Source: an uncultured bacterium
GTDB taxonomy: Bacteria; Armatimonadota; Zipacnadia; Zipacnadales; Zipacnadaceae
DNA: 5,389 nt
Reading direction: 5' to 3'
Assembly (NCBI GenBank): GCA_937928475.1
Contig: CALFVE010000129.1
Location: forward strand, 1-5,389
The notes beneath the pieces were generated by a model. That model was not told where the DNA came from. It did not search any database and saw only the letters and a program-made list of their open reading frames with translations. The position numbers were made by a program, and so were the translations under genes. Of the stretch, positions 1-5,389 are shown in pieces (within the stretch, counting starts at the first letter, position 1; each line of letters begins with the position of its first letter).

Positions 1-1
1 T

Positions 2-1168
2 CGCATTGCTTACGTGGATCACGCCGAGGACCTGGGCGGGGCTGAGAAGAGCCTGCTCGAACTCACCTGCCGCCTGGACCGGGCGCGGTTTACCCCCTTG
101 CTCCTGCATACGCGCGGCGCGAAGTGGATGCGGCGCGAACAGTGCGACCACCTGGAGAAGATTCCGGTATTCGCCCCCGGCGGGGTGTTGGAGAGGAAGC
201 GAACGGCGGTGGGAGGGAGCGTGCTCTCCACCCTGCGGGACCTGTGGGCCTCGGCCGGACCGGTTTACCGGGTCGGTCGGGGCCTGCGCAAGCACCGGGC
301 GGATCTGGTGCACACCAACTCGCTCAAGGCGCACCTCTTCGCGGCGCCGGCGGCGCGGCTCGCGCATCTCCCGCTGATCTGGCATGTGCGGGACCTGCTC
401 AGCGAGAAGGAAGGCCTCTCCCTGCTGCGGCAGGCCGCCTCTGCCTTTAAGCCGCGAATCCTCGCCATCTCGGAGGCAGTGGCGCGGCAGTTCGAGGGGT
501 TGCGGGTACGGGTGGACGTGGTTCGCAACGGGGTGCCCCTGGAGCGATTCACGCCGGGCGAGCCGCCACCGGAGTTGTTTGAGGAGTTTGGCCTCACCCG
601 TGACAATGAAATCATCGCCTGCGTGGGGCGGCTGACGCCCTGGAAGGGGCACCGGACCTTGCTGCGCGCTTTCGCCGAGGTGGTGCAAAGCCGGCCTCAG
701 GCCCGGCTGCTGGTGGTGGGGGAGGTGGCCTTCTGGGCGGAGGAATATGAGCAAGAACTGCGTGCGCTGGCTGAACGGCTGGGTTTGGGCGAACGGGTGA
801 TCTGGACGGGCTTCCGGGCGGACGTGCCGGAGCTCTTGCGGCTCTGCGACCTGGCGGTGCTGCCTTCCCGCAACGAGCCGTTTGGGAGGGTGCTAATCGA
901 GGCGATGGCCACGGGTAAGCCGGTGGTGGCCACCTGCAGCGGCGGCGCGCCGGAGATCGTGACGACGGAGGAAACCGGACTGCTGGTGCCACCGGAGGAC
1001 CCGCCGGCTCTGGCGGCGGCCCTGGTGCGCTTGCTGGAGGACGACGCGCTGCGGATGCGCTTGGGGGAGGCCGGCCGGATCCGAGCGCGGGAGCAGTTCG
1101 ACGTGCGGCGGGTGGTGGAGCAGGTGCAGGCAATCTACGAGGAGATGCTACAGGCCCGGGAGGGATAG
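2..1168 (+). CDS. GT-B glycosyltransferase, GT4-like (5' partial)
   Basis: Probable cytoplasmic or membrane-associated retaining glycosyltransferase that moves a sugar from a nucleotide-sugar donor to a glycan or lipid acceptor; the substrates cannot be read from sequence. The frame is open to the left edge and reads RIAYVDHAEDLGGAE, the usual first strand and glycine-rich loop of GT4 enzymes, so the GTG at 14 is an internal valine. Base 1 is t, so the preceding codon is not a start and the true start lies outside the window. Counting from that valine, the N-terminal acceptor domain covers about 1-180 (VRNGVPLERF hinge near 170-179) and the C-terminal donor domain about 195-370. Donor-site residues are R206 and K211 (GRLTPWKG), and the EX7E motif is E288/E296 (EPFGRVLIE). 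About 388 residues are visible, near full family length. The gene converges on ispH and shows no functional link to it. The fold is sure; the exact role is unknown. Confidence 0.9.
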   Translation, partial: RIAYVDHAEDLGGAEKSLLELTCRLDRARFTPLLLHTRGAKWMRREQCDHLEKIPVFAPGGVLERKRTAVGGSVLSTLRDLWASAGPVYRVGRGLRKHRADLVHTNSLKAHLFAAPAARLAHLPLIWHVRDLLSEKEGLSLLRQAASAFKPRILAISEAVARQFEGLRVRVDVVRNGVPLERFTPGEPPPELFEEFGLTRDNEIIACVGRLTPWKGHRTLLRAFAEVVQSRPQARLLVVGEVAFWAEEYEQELRALAERLGLGERVIWTGFRADVPELLRLCDLAVLPSRNEPFGRVLIEAMATGKPVVATCSGGAPEIVTTEETGLLVPPEDPPALAAALVRLLEDDALRMRLGEAGRIRAREQFDVRRVVEQVQAIYEEMLQAREG

Positions 1169-1208
1169 CGCAGGCCGTCGCCGTGCCGCTGGCGCAGTGC
1201 GGGAGGTG

Positions 1209-1223
1209 TAGCGGCATCCGCTA
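1209..1223 (+). terminator. weak hairpin in the convergent gap, possible terminator
   Basis: A perfect 6-bp stem (tagcgg / ccgcta) with a 3-base loop lies 41 bases past the glycosyltransferase stop and is followed by ggttgctgttt, which is only mildly T-rich. An alternative 7-bp pairing joins 1184-1190 with 1210-1216. Either could help end the rightward transcript, but there is no real U-tract, so this is a weak call. Nothing else is visible in the 64-bp gap between the two stop codons. Confidence 0.25.
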
Positions 1224-1232
1224 GGTTGCTGT

Positions 1233-2087
1233 TTACTTCTCGTCAGCAGCGGCTGCCATCTCCTGCAGGCGGCGGACCACGGCGGCAATCGCCTCGCCGG
1301 GGGTAGAGGCCCCGGCGGTTACTCCCACGGTTCGCACTCCTCGCAGCCACTCATCTTGCAATTCTGCCGCGTCTTCAATATGGTGCGTCGGCGTGCCGGT
1401 CCCGGCGCAGATTTCGGCCAGGCGGCGGGTGTTGGCGCTGTGGTAGCCGCCGATGACGATCATCAGGTCCACCTGGCGGGCCAAGCGCAGGGACTCCTCT
1501 TGGCGCTTGGCGGTGGCGTCGCAAATGGTGTTGGCCACCACCAGTTCGCTGACCTGGGGCAGGAGGGCGTCCACCAGGGCGCGCAGGGCCTCCAGGGTCT
1601 GGGTGGTCTGACAAACGACCGCGACGCGCGAGGGCAAACGCAGAGCCCTGAGGTCCTCGGGACTCTCCACGATGACGGCTTGGCCGCCGGTATGGGCAAC
1701 GATTCCCTGGGCCTCGGGGTGGTTGGGGTCGCCGAGCACGAGTACGCGGTAGCCGCGCTCGGCAAAATCGGCGGCCTTCTGGTGCACGCGGGCCACGAAG
1801 GGGCAGGTAGCGTCGAGCAGGGTGATGCCGCGAGCTTGGGCCTGCTCATAGACCTCAGGCCCGGCGCCGTGGGCGCGGATCATGGCGAGCGCGCCGGAGG
1901 GAACTTCCCCCATGCCGGCGCAGACGACCAGGCCCTGGGCGGCGAGGCGCTCCACGACCTGGCGGTTGTGGATGAGCGGGCCGAGGGAGAAGACGCGGGG
2001 GTGGTCGCGGGTGGCCTGCTCGGCCATCTCCAAGGCGCGGCGCACCCCAAAACAGAAGCCGGCGTTTTCAGCGAGCAGGATCTCCAC
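1233..2087 (-). CDS. ispH: 4-hydroxy-3-methylbut-2-enyl diphosphate reductase (IspH/LytB)
   Basis: Last enzyme of the MEP isoprenoid pathway: a cytoplasmic [4Fe-4S] protein that reductively dehydroxylates HMBPP to IPP and DMAPP. The GTG at 2087 gives 284 residues and places the three cluster cysteines at C12 (NAGFCFGVRRA), C95 (DATCPFV) and C189 (NTICDAT). C12 matches the numbering of the E. coli enzyme. Substrate-pocket residues are present: H40 (LIHNRQ), H73 (RAHG), H123 and E125 (NHPEAQG), T161/T162 (QTTQT) and the S-x-N motif (YHSANTRRL). A good Shine-Dalgarno, GAGAGG, lies 6 bases before this GTG. A longer in-frame start, GTG at 2117, would overlap the upstream stop as GTGA and add 10 residues, but its GGGAGG is only 1 base away. 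The gene follows the prenyl diphosphate synthase closely, so it is probably co-transcribed and coupled. Function is near certain; the start is likely. Confidence 0.96.
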   Translation of the reverse strand: MEILLAENAGFCFGVRRALEMAEQATRDHPRVFSLGPLIHNRQVVERLAAQGLVVCAGMGEVPSGALAMIRAHGAGPEVYEQAQARGITLLDATCPFVARVHQKAADFAERGYRVLVLGDPNHPEAQGIVAHTGGQAVIVESPEDLRALRLPSRVAVVCQTTQTLEALRALVDALLPQVSELVVANTICDATAKRQEESLRLARQVDLMIVIGGYHSANTRRLAEICAGTGTPTHHIEDAAELQDEWLRGVRTVGVTAGASTPGEAIAAVVRRLQEMAAAADEK

Positions 2088-2093
2088 GATACG

Positions 2094-2099
2094 CCTCTC
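2094..2099 (-). promoter_or_regulatory. Shine-Dalgarno deciding the ispH start
   Basis: Read leftward, GAGAGG sits 6 bases before the GTG at 2087. It lies inside the reading frame that would be used if translation began at the upstream GTG (2117), and it supports the shorter start. Confidence 0.6.
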
Positions 2100-2113
2100 A
2101 GATGCGGCGGGGA

Positions 2114-3046
2114 TCACGCCTCCCGGGTCAATACCAAGCGGACGAGGCCCTCCCAGATGTCCGTCCGGGCGGGAAGAGCGGAGGCCAGGGCCAAGGCGCG
2201 CTCGGCCAGTTGGTCAGCGTACTGTTGGGCGCCGCGGAGACCGAGCAGGCGCGGGTAGGTCTGCTTGCCGGCGACGGCGTCGGCGCCGGCGGGCTTGCCC
2301 AGGGCCTCGGCACTGCTGGTGGCGTCAAGCAGGTCGTCGGTGACCTGGAACAGCAACCCGAGGCTCTCGGCGAAGGCGGTCATCCGGTCCAGGTCGCTCT
2401 CCTCGGCGCCCGCCAGGATTGCGCCGGCCCGGGCGGCAGCGACGAAGAGAGCGGCGGTCTTCTTGCGGTGGATGAAGAAAAGCAGATCAGCGTCAGGCGC
2501 CTTCTTCTCGCCGGCGATGTCGGCCGCCTCGCCGCCGATGACTCCCTCGGCCCCGACATGGTGGGCGAACTCGGCCACCACGCGCAAGACGCGCTCGGCG
2601 GCCACCCCGGCCTGGCGCCCCTGCTCCGCCAGGGCCCCGAAGGCGGCAATGAGCAGCGCATCGCCGGCCAGCAGGGCGGCGTACTCGGGGAAGGCAAGGT
2701 GGCAGGCGGGACGCCCCCGGCGCAGGTCAGCATTGTCAATGCAAGGCAGGTCGTCGTGGATGAGCGTCGCCGTGTGCAGCAGTTCGAAGGCGCAGGCGGT
2801 GGGCAGGACGGCCGCGCCTGGCAGGCCGTAGGTCTCGGCCGCTTGCATCACCACGAAGGGGCGCAGGCGCTTGCCACCCTGGAGGGAATGGCACATGGCG
2901 GCGTCCAAGGGTGCGGCGGCTGGCGGTACTTCCGGCAAATAGCGGGGCAGAGCGAGGTCTACCTGGCGGGCGGTGTCCTCCAGAAGGGCGCGGAGGTCAG
3001 GCCAGGCCGGGGGTGTGCCGTCAGGGACAGGGCTCACTGGGCGCAC
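2114..3046 (-). CDS. short-chain polyprenyl diphosphate synthase (FPP/GGPP synthase type)
   Basis: Trans-prenyltransferase of the all-alpha isoprenoid synthase fold. It condenses DMAPP or a longer allylic diphosphate with IPP, which IspH from the next gene supplies. Seen in the 310 residues: GGKRLRP (57-63, IPP binding), the first aspartate-rich motif DDLPCID (98-104) with the two-residue insertion of bacterial FPP synthases and type II GGPP synthases, DLRRG (107-111), KKT (195-197) and the second aspartate-rich motif DDLLD (237-241) followed by GKQTYP. The residue five before the first motif is Ala93, where classical bacterial FPP synthases carry tyrosine, so the product may be GGPP or longer; hence no ispA symbol. 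The usual GGQ is GGE (171-173). The start is GTG at 3046, overlapping the DUF1638 gene by 13 bases. GTG at 3037 (GTGA overlap) is equally possible, with AAGGTGG 10 bases upstream. Family is sure; chain length is uncertain. Confidence 0.93.
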   Translation of the reverse strand: MRPVSPVPDGTPPAWPDLRALLEDTARQVDLALPRYLPEVPPAAAPLDAAMCHSLQGGKRLRPFVVMQAAETYGLPGAAVLPTACAFELLHTATLIHDDLPCIDNADLRRGRPACHLAFPEYAALLAGDALLIAAFGALAEQGRQAGVAAERVLRVVAEFAHHVGAEGVIGGEAADIAGEKKAPDADLLFFIHRKKTAALFVAAARAGAILAGAEESDLDRMTAFAESLGLLFQVTDDLLDATSSAEALGKPAGADAVAGKQTYPRLLGLRGAQQYADQLAERALALASALPARTDIWEGLVRLVLTREA

Positions 3047-3768
3047 GCCACCTTGAGGACACTATCGTCGGCCGCCTGCGCGACCATCCCGCCGGGGGGA
3101 ACGATGAGGAAGTCCTCCTCGTTCCAGTCGCCGTTGCACATGGCTTCGAAGTAGCGGTTGGAGCCGGGTAGCTCGGTTAGTTGCCAGCCGTACTGGGCGG
3201 CCGCGCGGGCGGCTTCCTCGCGGACGCGAGGGGAATCGGACAGCGGCATGCGGATGTAAGCGGCGGTGGTGTAGTTCTTCTGCCACTGGTTCTCGAATTC
3301 GAAGAGGAAGCGGCCGTTGTCTTGCCCGTACTGGGCGATGTACTCCTCCAGGGACTTGCCCAGTCCCTGGCCGTGCTCGGGCAGGCGCAGGGTGCGGGCG
3401 CCGCCGCGCTCGATCCAGCCGGCGGTGAAATAGTAAGTGCCGGGATGCCGCTCAAAGTGCCGCTGGTAGGCCTCCCGGGAACCGAGAAACAGGGTAATGC
3501 AATCGTGGCAACGGGGCACGACTAGGGGAATCTGCCGGGCCACCAGGCCGGCGGTGCCCCGACTGCACAGACCGTAGCCCAGGACGATTGCCTCGTCCAC
3601 ACTGGGGTCGGTCTTGTCTATCTCCTCTTGCAGAACCGTCGTCATGCGGGAGGGATTATCGTGCAATCCCTTGGTGAGGAAGACCACGTCAATGGTGTGA
3701 GGAGACTGCGCGGCGCAGAGGCTGATTTCGCGAAAGAGGATCTCGCAGGCGATGATCTTGAATCTCAC
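3034..3768 (-). CDS. DUF1638 family protein, function unknown
   Basis: A 244-residue soluble protein with no signal peptide or membrane segment. It is recognised as DUF1638 from the pattern YGLC-x2-GT-x-GL (65-75), IPLVVPRCHDCITLFLGS (80-97) and the PGTYYFTAGWIE block near the middle. Cysteines C8 and C18 and the CxxC pair C87/C90 with neighbouring H88, plus C68 in YGLC, could form a metal or cluster site; that is inference. Members I know of from methanogens and anaerobes often lie near corrinoid methyltransferase genes, but none is present here. The start is GTG at 3768, with GAGGT 7 bases upstream. Its end overlaps the prenyl synthase start, which indicates co-translation with isoprenoid genes. 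A 55-bp gap separates it from the upstream LysM/G5 gene. The family call is good; no biochemical function can be assigned. Confidence 0.85.
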   Translation of the reverse strand: MRFKIIACEILFREISLCAAQSPHTIDVVFLTKGLHDNPSRMTTVLQEEIDKTDPSVDEAIVLGYGLCSRGTAGLVARQIPLVVPRCHDCITLFLGSREAYQRHFERHPGTYYFTAGWIERGGARTLRLPEHGQGLGKSLEEYIAQYGQDNGRFLFEFENQWQKNYTTAAYIRMPLSDSPRVREEAARAAAQYGWQLTELPGSNRYFEAMCNGDWNEEDFLIVPPGGMVAQAADDSVLKVACAQ

Positions 3769-3775
3769 AACCGGT

Positions 3776-3780
3776 ACCTC
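3776..3780 (-). promoter_or_regulatory. Shine-Dalgarno of the DUF1638 gene
   Basis: Read leftward, GAGGT lies 7 bases before the GTG at 3768. It supports that start and the frame opening MRFKIIACE, which matches the usual first strand of the family. Confidence 0.6.
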
Positions 3781-3823
3781 GATCTGTAAGTAGCGGCACG
3801 CGCCAGCCGCGGGCCCGGGGCGT

Positions 3824-4843
3824 TCAGCGGGCGGGGGCCAGGCTAGGCGGGGCCGGCTGGCCGACCATGACGCGAGCCGGCACGGCTTGCTTGATGATGT
3901 CTACCTGCACTTTGACGCTGCGCACCCGCTTGTCGTTCTCCCAGGTTTCTTTGGCGCGCACCCGCTTGACCCCTGATTCGCCGGCGCTGACCACCCGCTT
4001 CTCGCCGGGGCGCAGAGTGGTAGTCATCACTGTTTCGGCAGGAAGTGCGTAAGGCTTCTCGGTGACCGTCTCTTTGATGCTGACCACCTTGACCGCCGGC
4101 ACCGAGACTTTGATCTGCACCTTGGTCCCCGGCAGGGGATAGCGGGCGACCGCCGGCACCTGCCGAGCCAGTTCGTTGAGCGGTACGCCCAGACTGCGGG
4201 CGACCTGGTCCGGGGTGTCCCCCGCGCGGATGGTGTAGGAACGAGTGTAGGTCGAGCCCTGGAGAAGTTTCCCCACCGCCTGGGAGATGTCAGTCTCCAG
4301 CAGCCCGGCGGGAACTTGCACGTCGGCCAGTTCCACCCGGTTGGTGAAGTGCTGTTCGATCAGGGTTGAATTGGGTGAAATGAACTTGGCTTTGAGGGCC
4401 TCCAGAGTCTTCTCCGCCAGGTCGCGGCTGGGCAGGATCAGCGCCTGCTGACCGTCCACCCGGATGGCGGTACCGCTCACCAGAACAGTGACCAGCGAGG
4501 CCAGTTTGCCCACCGCCTGGTCGGCGGTGAGCACCTCCTTCTCGCCGACCGGCCAGTCGAGGTCTTCCCACTTCTCCCGCAGCACCGCCGTGCCGCCATA
4601 CTGCTTGCGCATCGGCTCCAGGAGGCGGTCCTGCACCTGTTTGGCCGCCGCCCGGTCCGTGACCAGGCAGACGAGGGTGTCGTTGAGACGAATGGCGCGG
4701 GCCACGCGGTGGCGCCCCTTGGCCACCAGGGCGGCGGTAAGCACGACCAGGAGCAGTAGGCACAGGAGCAGGCCGGCGCGATACAGCCGTAGCGCCCGCG
4801 TGAGCCGCTCATACCGAAAGTCGCGTTGTTCCGGCCGACCCAT
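3824..4843 (-). CDS. membrane-anchored LysM and G5 domain protein
   Basis: Probable envelope protein bound to peptidoglycan; no catalytic activity is visible. In order over 339 residues: a basic cytoplasmic N-terminus (1-22, many Arg), one hydrophobic segment (about 23-41) that anchors it as a type II membrane protein or uncleaved signal, two copies of a roughly 70-residue module (about 50-119 and 126-196), a LysM domain (about 202-245, YTIRAGDTPDQVARSLGV) and a G5 domain (about 252-327, from VSIKETVTEKPYALP to the closing VG). It ends in a Pro/Ala tail, QPAPPSLAPAR. In Firmicutes and relatives this architecture usually continues into an M23 peptidase or 3D (RpfB/YabE-like) domain, which is missing. 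ATG at 4843 has GGGGAG 7 bases upstream. The gene follows the S41 protease in the same direction but beyond a terminator. LysM and G5 are confident; a role in peptidoglycan binding, perhaps as partner of a hydrolase, is inferred. Confidence 0.85.
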   Translation of the reverse strand: MGRPEQRDFRYERLTRALRLYRAGLLLCLLLLVVLTAALVAKGRHRVARAIRLNDTLVCLVTDRAAAKQVQDRLLEPMRKQYGGTAVLREKWEDLDWPVGEKEVLTADQAVGKLASLVTVLVSGTAIRVDGQQALILPSRDLAEKTLEALKAKFISPNSTLIEQHFTNRVELADVQVPAGLLETDISQAVGKLLQGSTYTRSYTIRAGDTPDQVARSLGVPLNELARQVPAVARYPLPGTKVQIKVSVPAVKVVSIKETVTEKPYALPAETVMTTTLRPGEKRVVSAGESGVKRVRAKETWENDKRVRSVKVQVDIIKQAVPARVMVGQPAPPSLAPAR

Positions 4844-4844
4844 G

Positions 4845-4910
4845 GGCTATCTCCCCGGGGATGAGGGCCAGATGGCCGGTGGCAGGAAGGAATCGGGTGC
4901 TGAGATAGCC
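4845..4910 (-). promoter_or_regulatory. inverted repeat in the LysM/G5 leader, possible RBS-masking structure
   Basis: A perfect 9-bp inverted repeat, ggctatctc at 4845-4853 and gagatagcc at 4902-4910, brackets the leader of the LysM/G5 gene. Between the arms lies a smaller hairpin, ggcc-agat-ggcc (4866-4877), and the palindrome tccccgggga (4852-4861) overlaps the Shine-Dalgarno. In the leftward transcript the long-range stem covers part of the Shine-Dalgarno and the spacer before ATG. No known riboswitch class is recognised. The pairing is seen directly; regulation is inference. Confidence 0.35.
4851..4856 (-). promoter_or_regulatory. Shine-Dalgarno of the LysM/G5 gene
   Basis: Read leftward, GGGGAG lies 7 bases before the ATG at 4843. 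Its last three bases belong to an inverted repeat (4845-4853 with 4902-4910) that could hide it in the mRNA. Confidence 0.65.
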
Positions 4911-4931
4911 GGTTGGTCACTGCGGGCGCAA

Positions 4932-5000
4932 GAGAAGTCGTGCAGAAAACCCGCGCGGGAGGCAGCCCGCCCCGCGCGGCATCCCCGGCCGCGACTTCTC
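4932..5000. repeat. 9-bp inverted repeat enclosing the terminator
   Basis: gagaagtcg at 4932-4940 and cgacttctc at 4992-5000 are perfect reverse complements and lie just outside the terminator hairpin, giving two nested 9-bp inverted repeats. The outer pair could stabilise the 3' end of the protease mRNA or be a protein-binding symmetry. No known element is recognised. Confidence 0.45.
4945..4979 (-). terminator. intrinsic terminator after the S41 protease gene
   Basis: In the leftward direction, a perfect 9-bp all-G/C stem (ccgcgcggg at 4979-4971 with cccgcgcgg at 4959-4951) and an 11-base loop are followed by gTTTTct. This begins 33 bases past the protease stop. The stem is strong but the T-run is short (four). 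It should separate the protease transcript from the LysM/G5 gene, though read-through is possible. Confidence 0.65.
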
Positions 5001-5011
5001 GGCGCCAGGCA

Positions 5012-5389
5012 CTAGGCGGCGCCGGCGATCACCTGACGCAGGTATTCGGCGGCCTTCTCCACCTGCCCTTTGTGCCAGTCCTCGTACTTGACGCCGCTGG
5101 CGAAATCCGGCGCCGGCAGGGGAAGATCGGGCCGCAGACCGCGCTTGGTCTTGTCCTCGGGCCAAGGCTCGCCGACATCGTGCATCTTGGGCGTTAGGTA
5201 GACGGCGGTGGAGAGCACTAGGGCGGAGTCGTCGTTGAGTTTGATGACGGTCTGCACCTTGGACTTGCCGAAGGTGCGGGTGCCCATTACTTTGGCGCGG
5301 CCCCGTTCCTGCAGGCAGCCAGCCACGATCTCGGAGGCGCTAGCCGTGCCCTGGTCCACGAGTACCACCATGGGCAGGTCGGGAGGAAC
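5012..5389 (-). CDS. C-terminal processing protease, peptidase S41 (N-terminus outside window)
   Basis: The last 125 residues of a CtpA/Prc-type serine protease, normally exported and acting in the envelope on C-terminal tails of proteins. The frame is open to the right edge and reads VPPDLPMVVLVDQGTASASE, so the ATG at 5371 is internal. The catalytic dyad is visible: Ser in GTASASEI (codon 5339-5341) and Lys in TRTFGK (codon 5264-5266), 25 residues apart as in E. coli Prc (S430/K455). After the lysine the usual GSVQT is SKVQT. The core ends in LSTAVYLTPK and GLRPDLPL, then a short helical tail (KYEDWHKGQVEKAAEYLRQVI). The PDZ domain, signal peptide and promoter lie outside the window. The gene ends at TAG 5012, followed by a terminator. 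Family is sure; the particular substrate and the ctpA/ctpB subtype are not. Confidence 0.93.
   Translation of the reverse strand, partial: VPPDLPMVVLVDQGTASASEIVAGCLQERGRAKVMGTRTFGKSKVQTVIKLNDDSALVLSTAVYLTPKMHDVGEPWPEDKTKRGLRPDLPLPAPDFASGVKYEDWHKGQVEKAAEYLRQVIAGAA

Noticed and set aside
14..16. GTG at 14 as the start of the glycosyltransferase
   Set aside because: The four codons before it encode R-I-A-Y, completing the conserved first beta strand, so translation starts upstream of the window.
612..1217. Leftward open frame of 201 codons opposite the glycosyltransferase
   Set aside because: Its product is almost wholly Pro/Ala/Arg, typical of an antisense frame in GC-rich DNA, and the glycosyltransferase motifs on the plus strand explain the region.
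1356..2258. Rightward open frame of 300 codons opposite ispH
   Set aside because: It is the complement of the IspH gene, low in complexity (rich in G, A, V, L, H, Q) with no domain. IspH on the other strand has all its active-site residues.
2102..3154. Rightward open frame of 350 codons opposite the prenyl synthase and the DUF1638 end
   Set aside because: It is a GC-driven shadow: Gly-rich, without recognisable motif, covering two well-supported genes on the other strand.
3793..3810. Hairpin gcggc / gccgc between the LysM/G5 and DUF1638 genes
   Set aside because: It has a 5-bp stem and no U-tract in either direction. The nearby GC palindromes (gggccc, cccggg) are likewise expected by composition, so it is not called a terminator.
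4903..4931. Possible promoter for the LysM/G5 gene (TTGCGC, 17 bases, CTATCT, leftward)
   Set aside because: The -10 is a poor match to TATAAT and the -35 only partial, so chance is as likely. A promoter is expected in this gap but cannot be placed.
5369..5371. ATG at 5371 as the start of a small 119-residue protein
   Set aside because: The frame continues to the window edge with conserved S41 sequence (PPDLP) before the methionine. It is the tail of a larger protease.

Overview
The window is GC-rich bacterial chromosome, densely coded, with short intergenic gaps. No RNA gene, CRISPR array, insertion sequence or tRNA is visible. The lineage cannot be fixed from six genes. High GC, frequent GTG starts, a membrane-anchored LysM/G5 protein, an S41 C-terminal processing protease and a DUF1638 protein would suit a high-GC Firmicutes, Armatimonadota or Chloroflexota-type bacterium, but this is a weak inference. 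IspH shows that the organism makes isoprenoids by the MEP (non-mevalonate) pathway.

Layout. At the left edge a GT-B fold glycosyltransferase (family GT4-like) reads rightward and is cut at its 5' end (2-1168). Across a 64-bp convergent gap, everything else reads leftward. In transcription order these are: the C-terminal end of an S41 processing protease (>5389-5012), an intrinsic terminator (around 4945-4979), a single-pass membrane protein with LysM and G5 domains (4843-3824), a DUF1638 protein of unknown function (3768-3034), a short-chain polyprenyl diphosphate synthase (3046-2114) and IspH (2087-1233).

How the genes fit together. IspH makes IPP and DMAPP, and the adjacent prenyl synthase condenses them into a short-chain allylic diphosphate, so the two are consecutive isoprenoid steps. 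The DUF1638 gene overlaps the prenyl synthase start, and the prenyl synthase stop lies just upstream of the ispH start (or overlaps it if the longer ispH start is used). The three are therefore probably one translationally coupled unit. The LysM/G5 protein and the S41 protease are both envelope proteins, but a terminator separates them. The glycosyltransferase is convergent and functionally separate.

No clearly new system was found. The points most worth a second look are the DUF1638-isoprenoid coupling, an alanine at the chain-length position of the prenyl synthase, an internal duplication and missing catalytic domain in the LysM/G5 protein, and a 168-bp intergenic region with three perfect 9-bp inverted repeats, one of which could mask a ribosome binding site.
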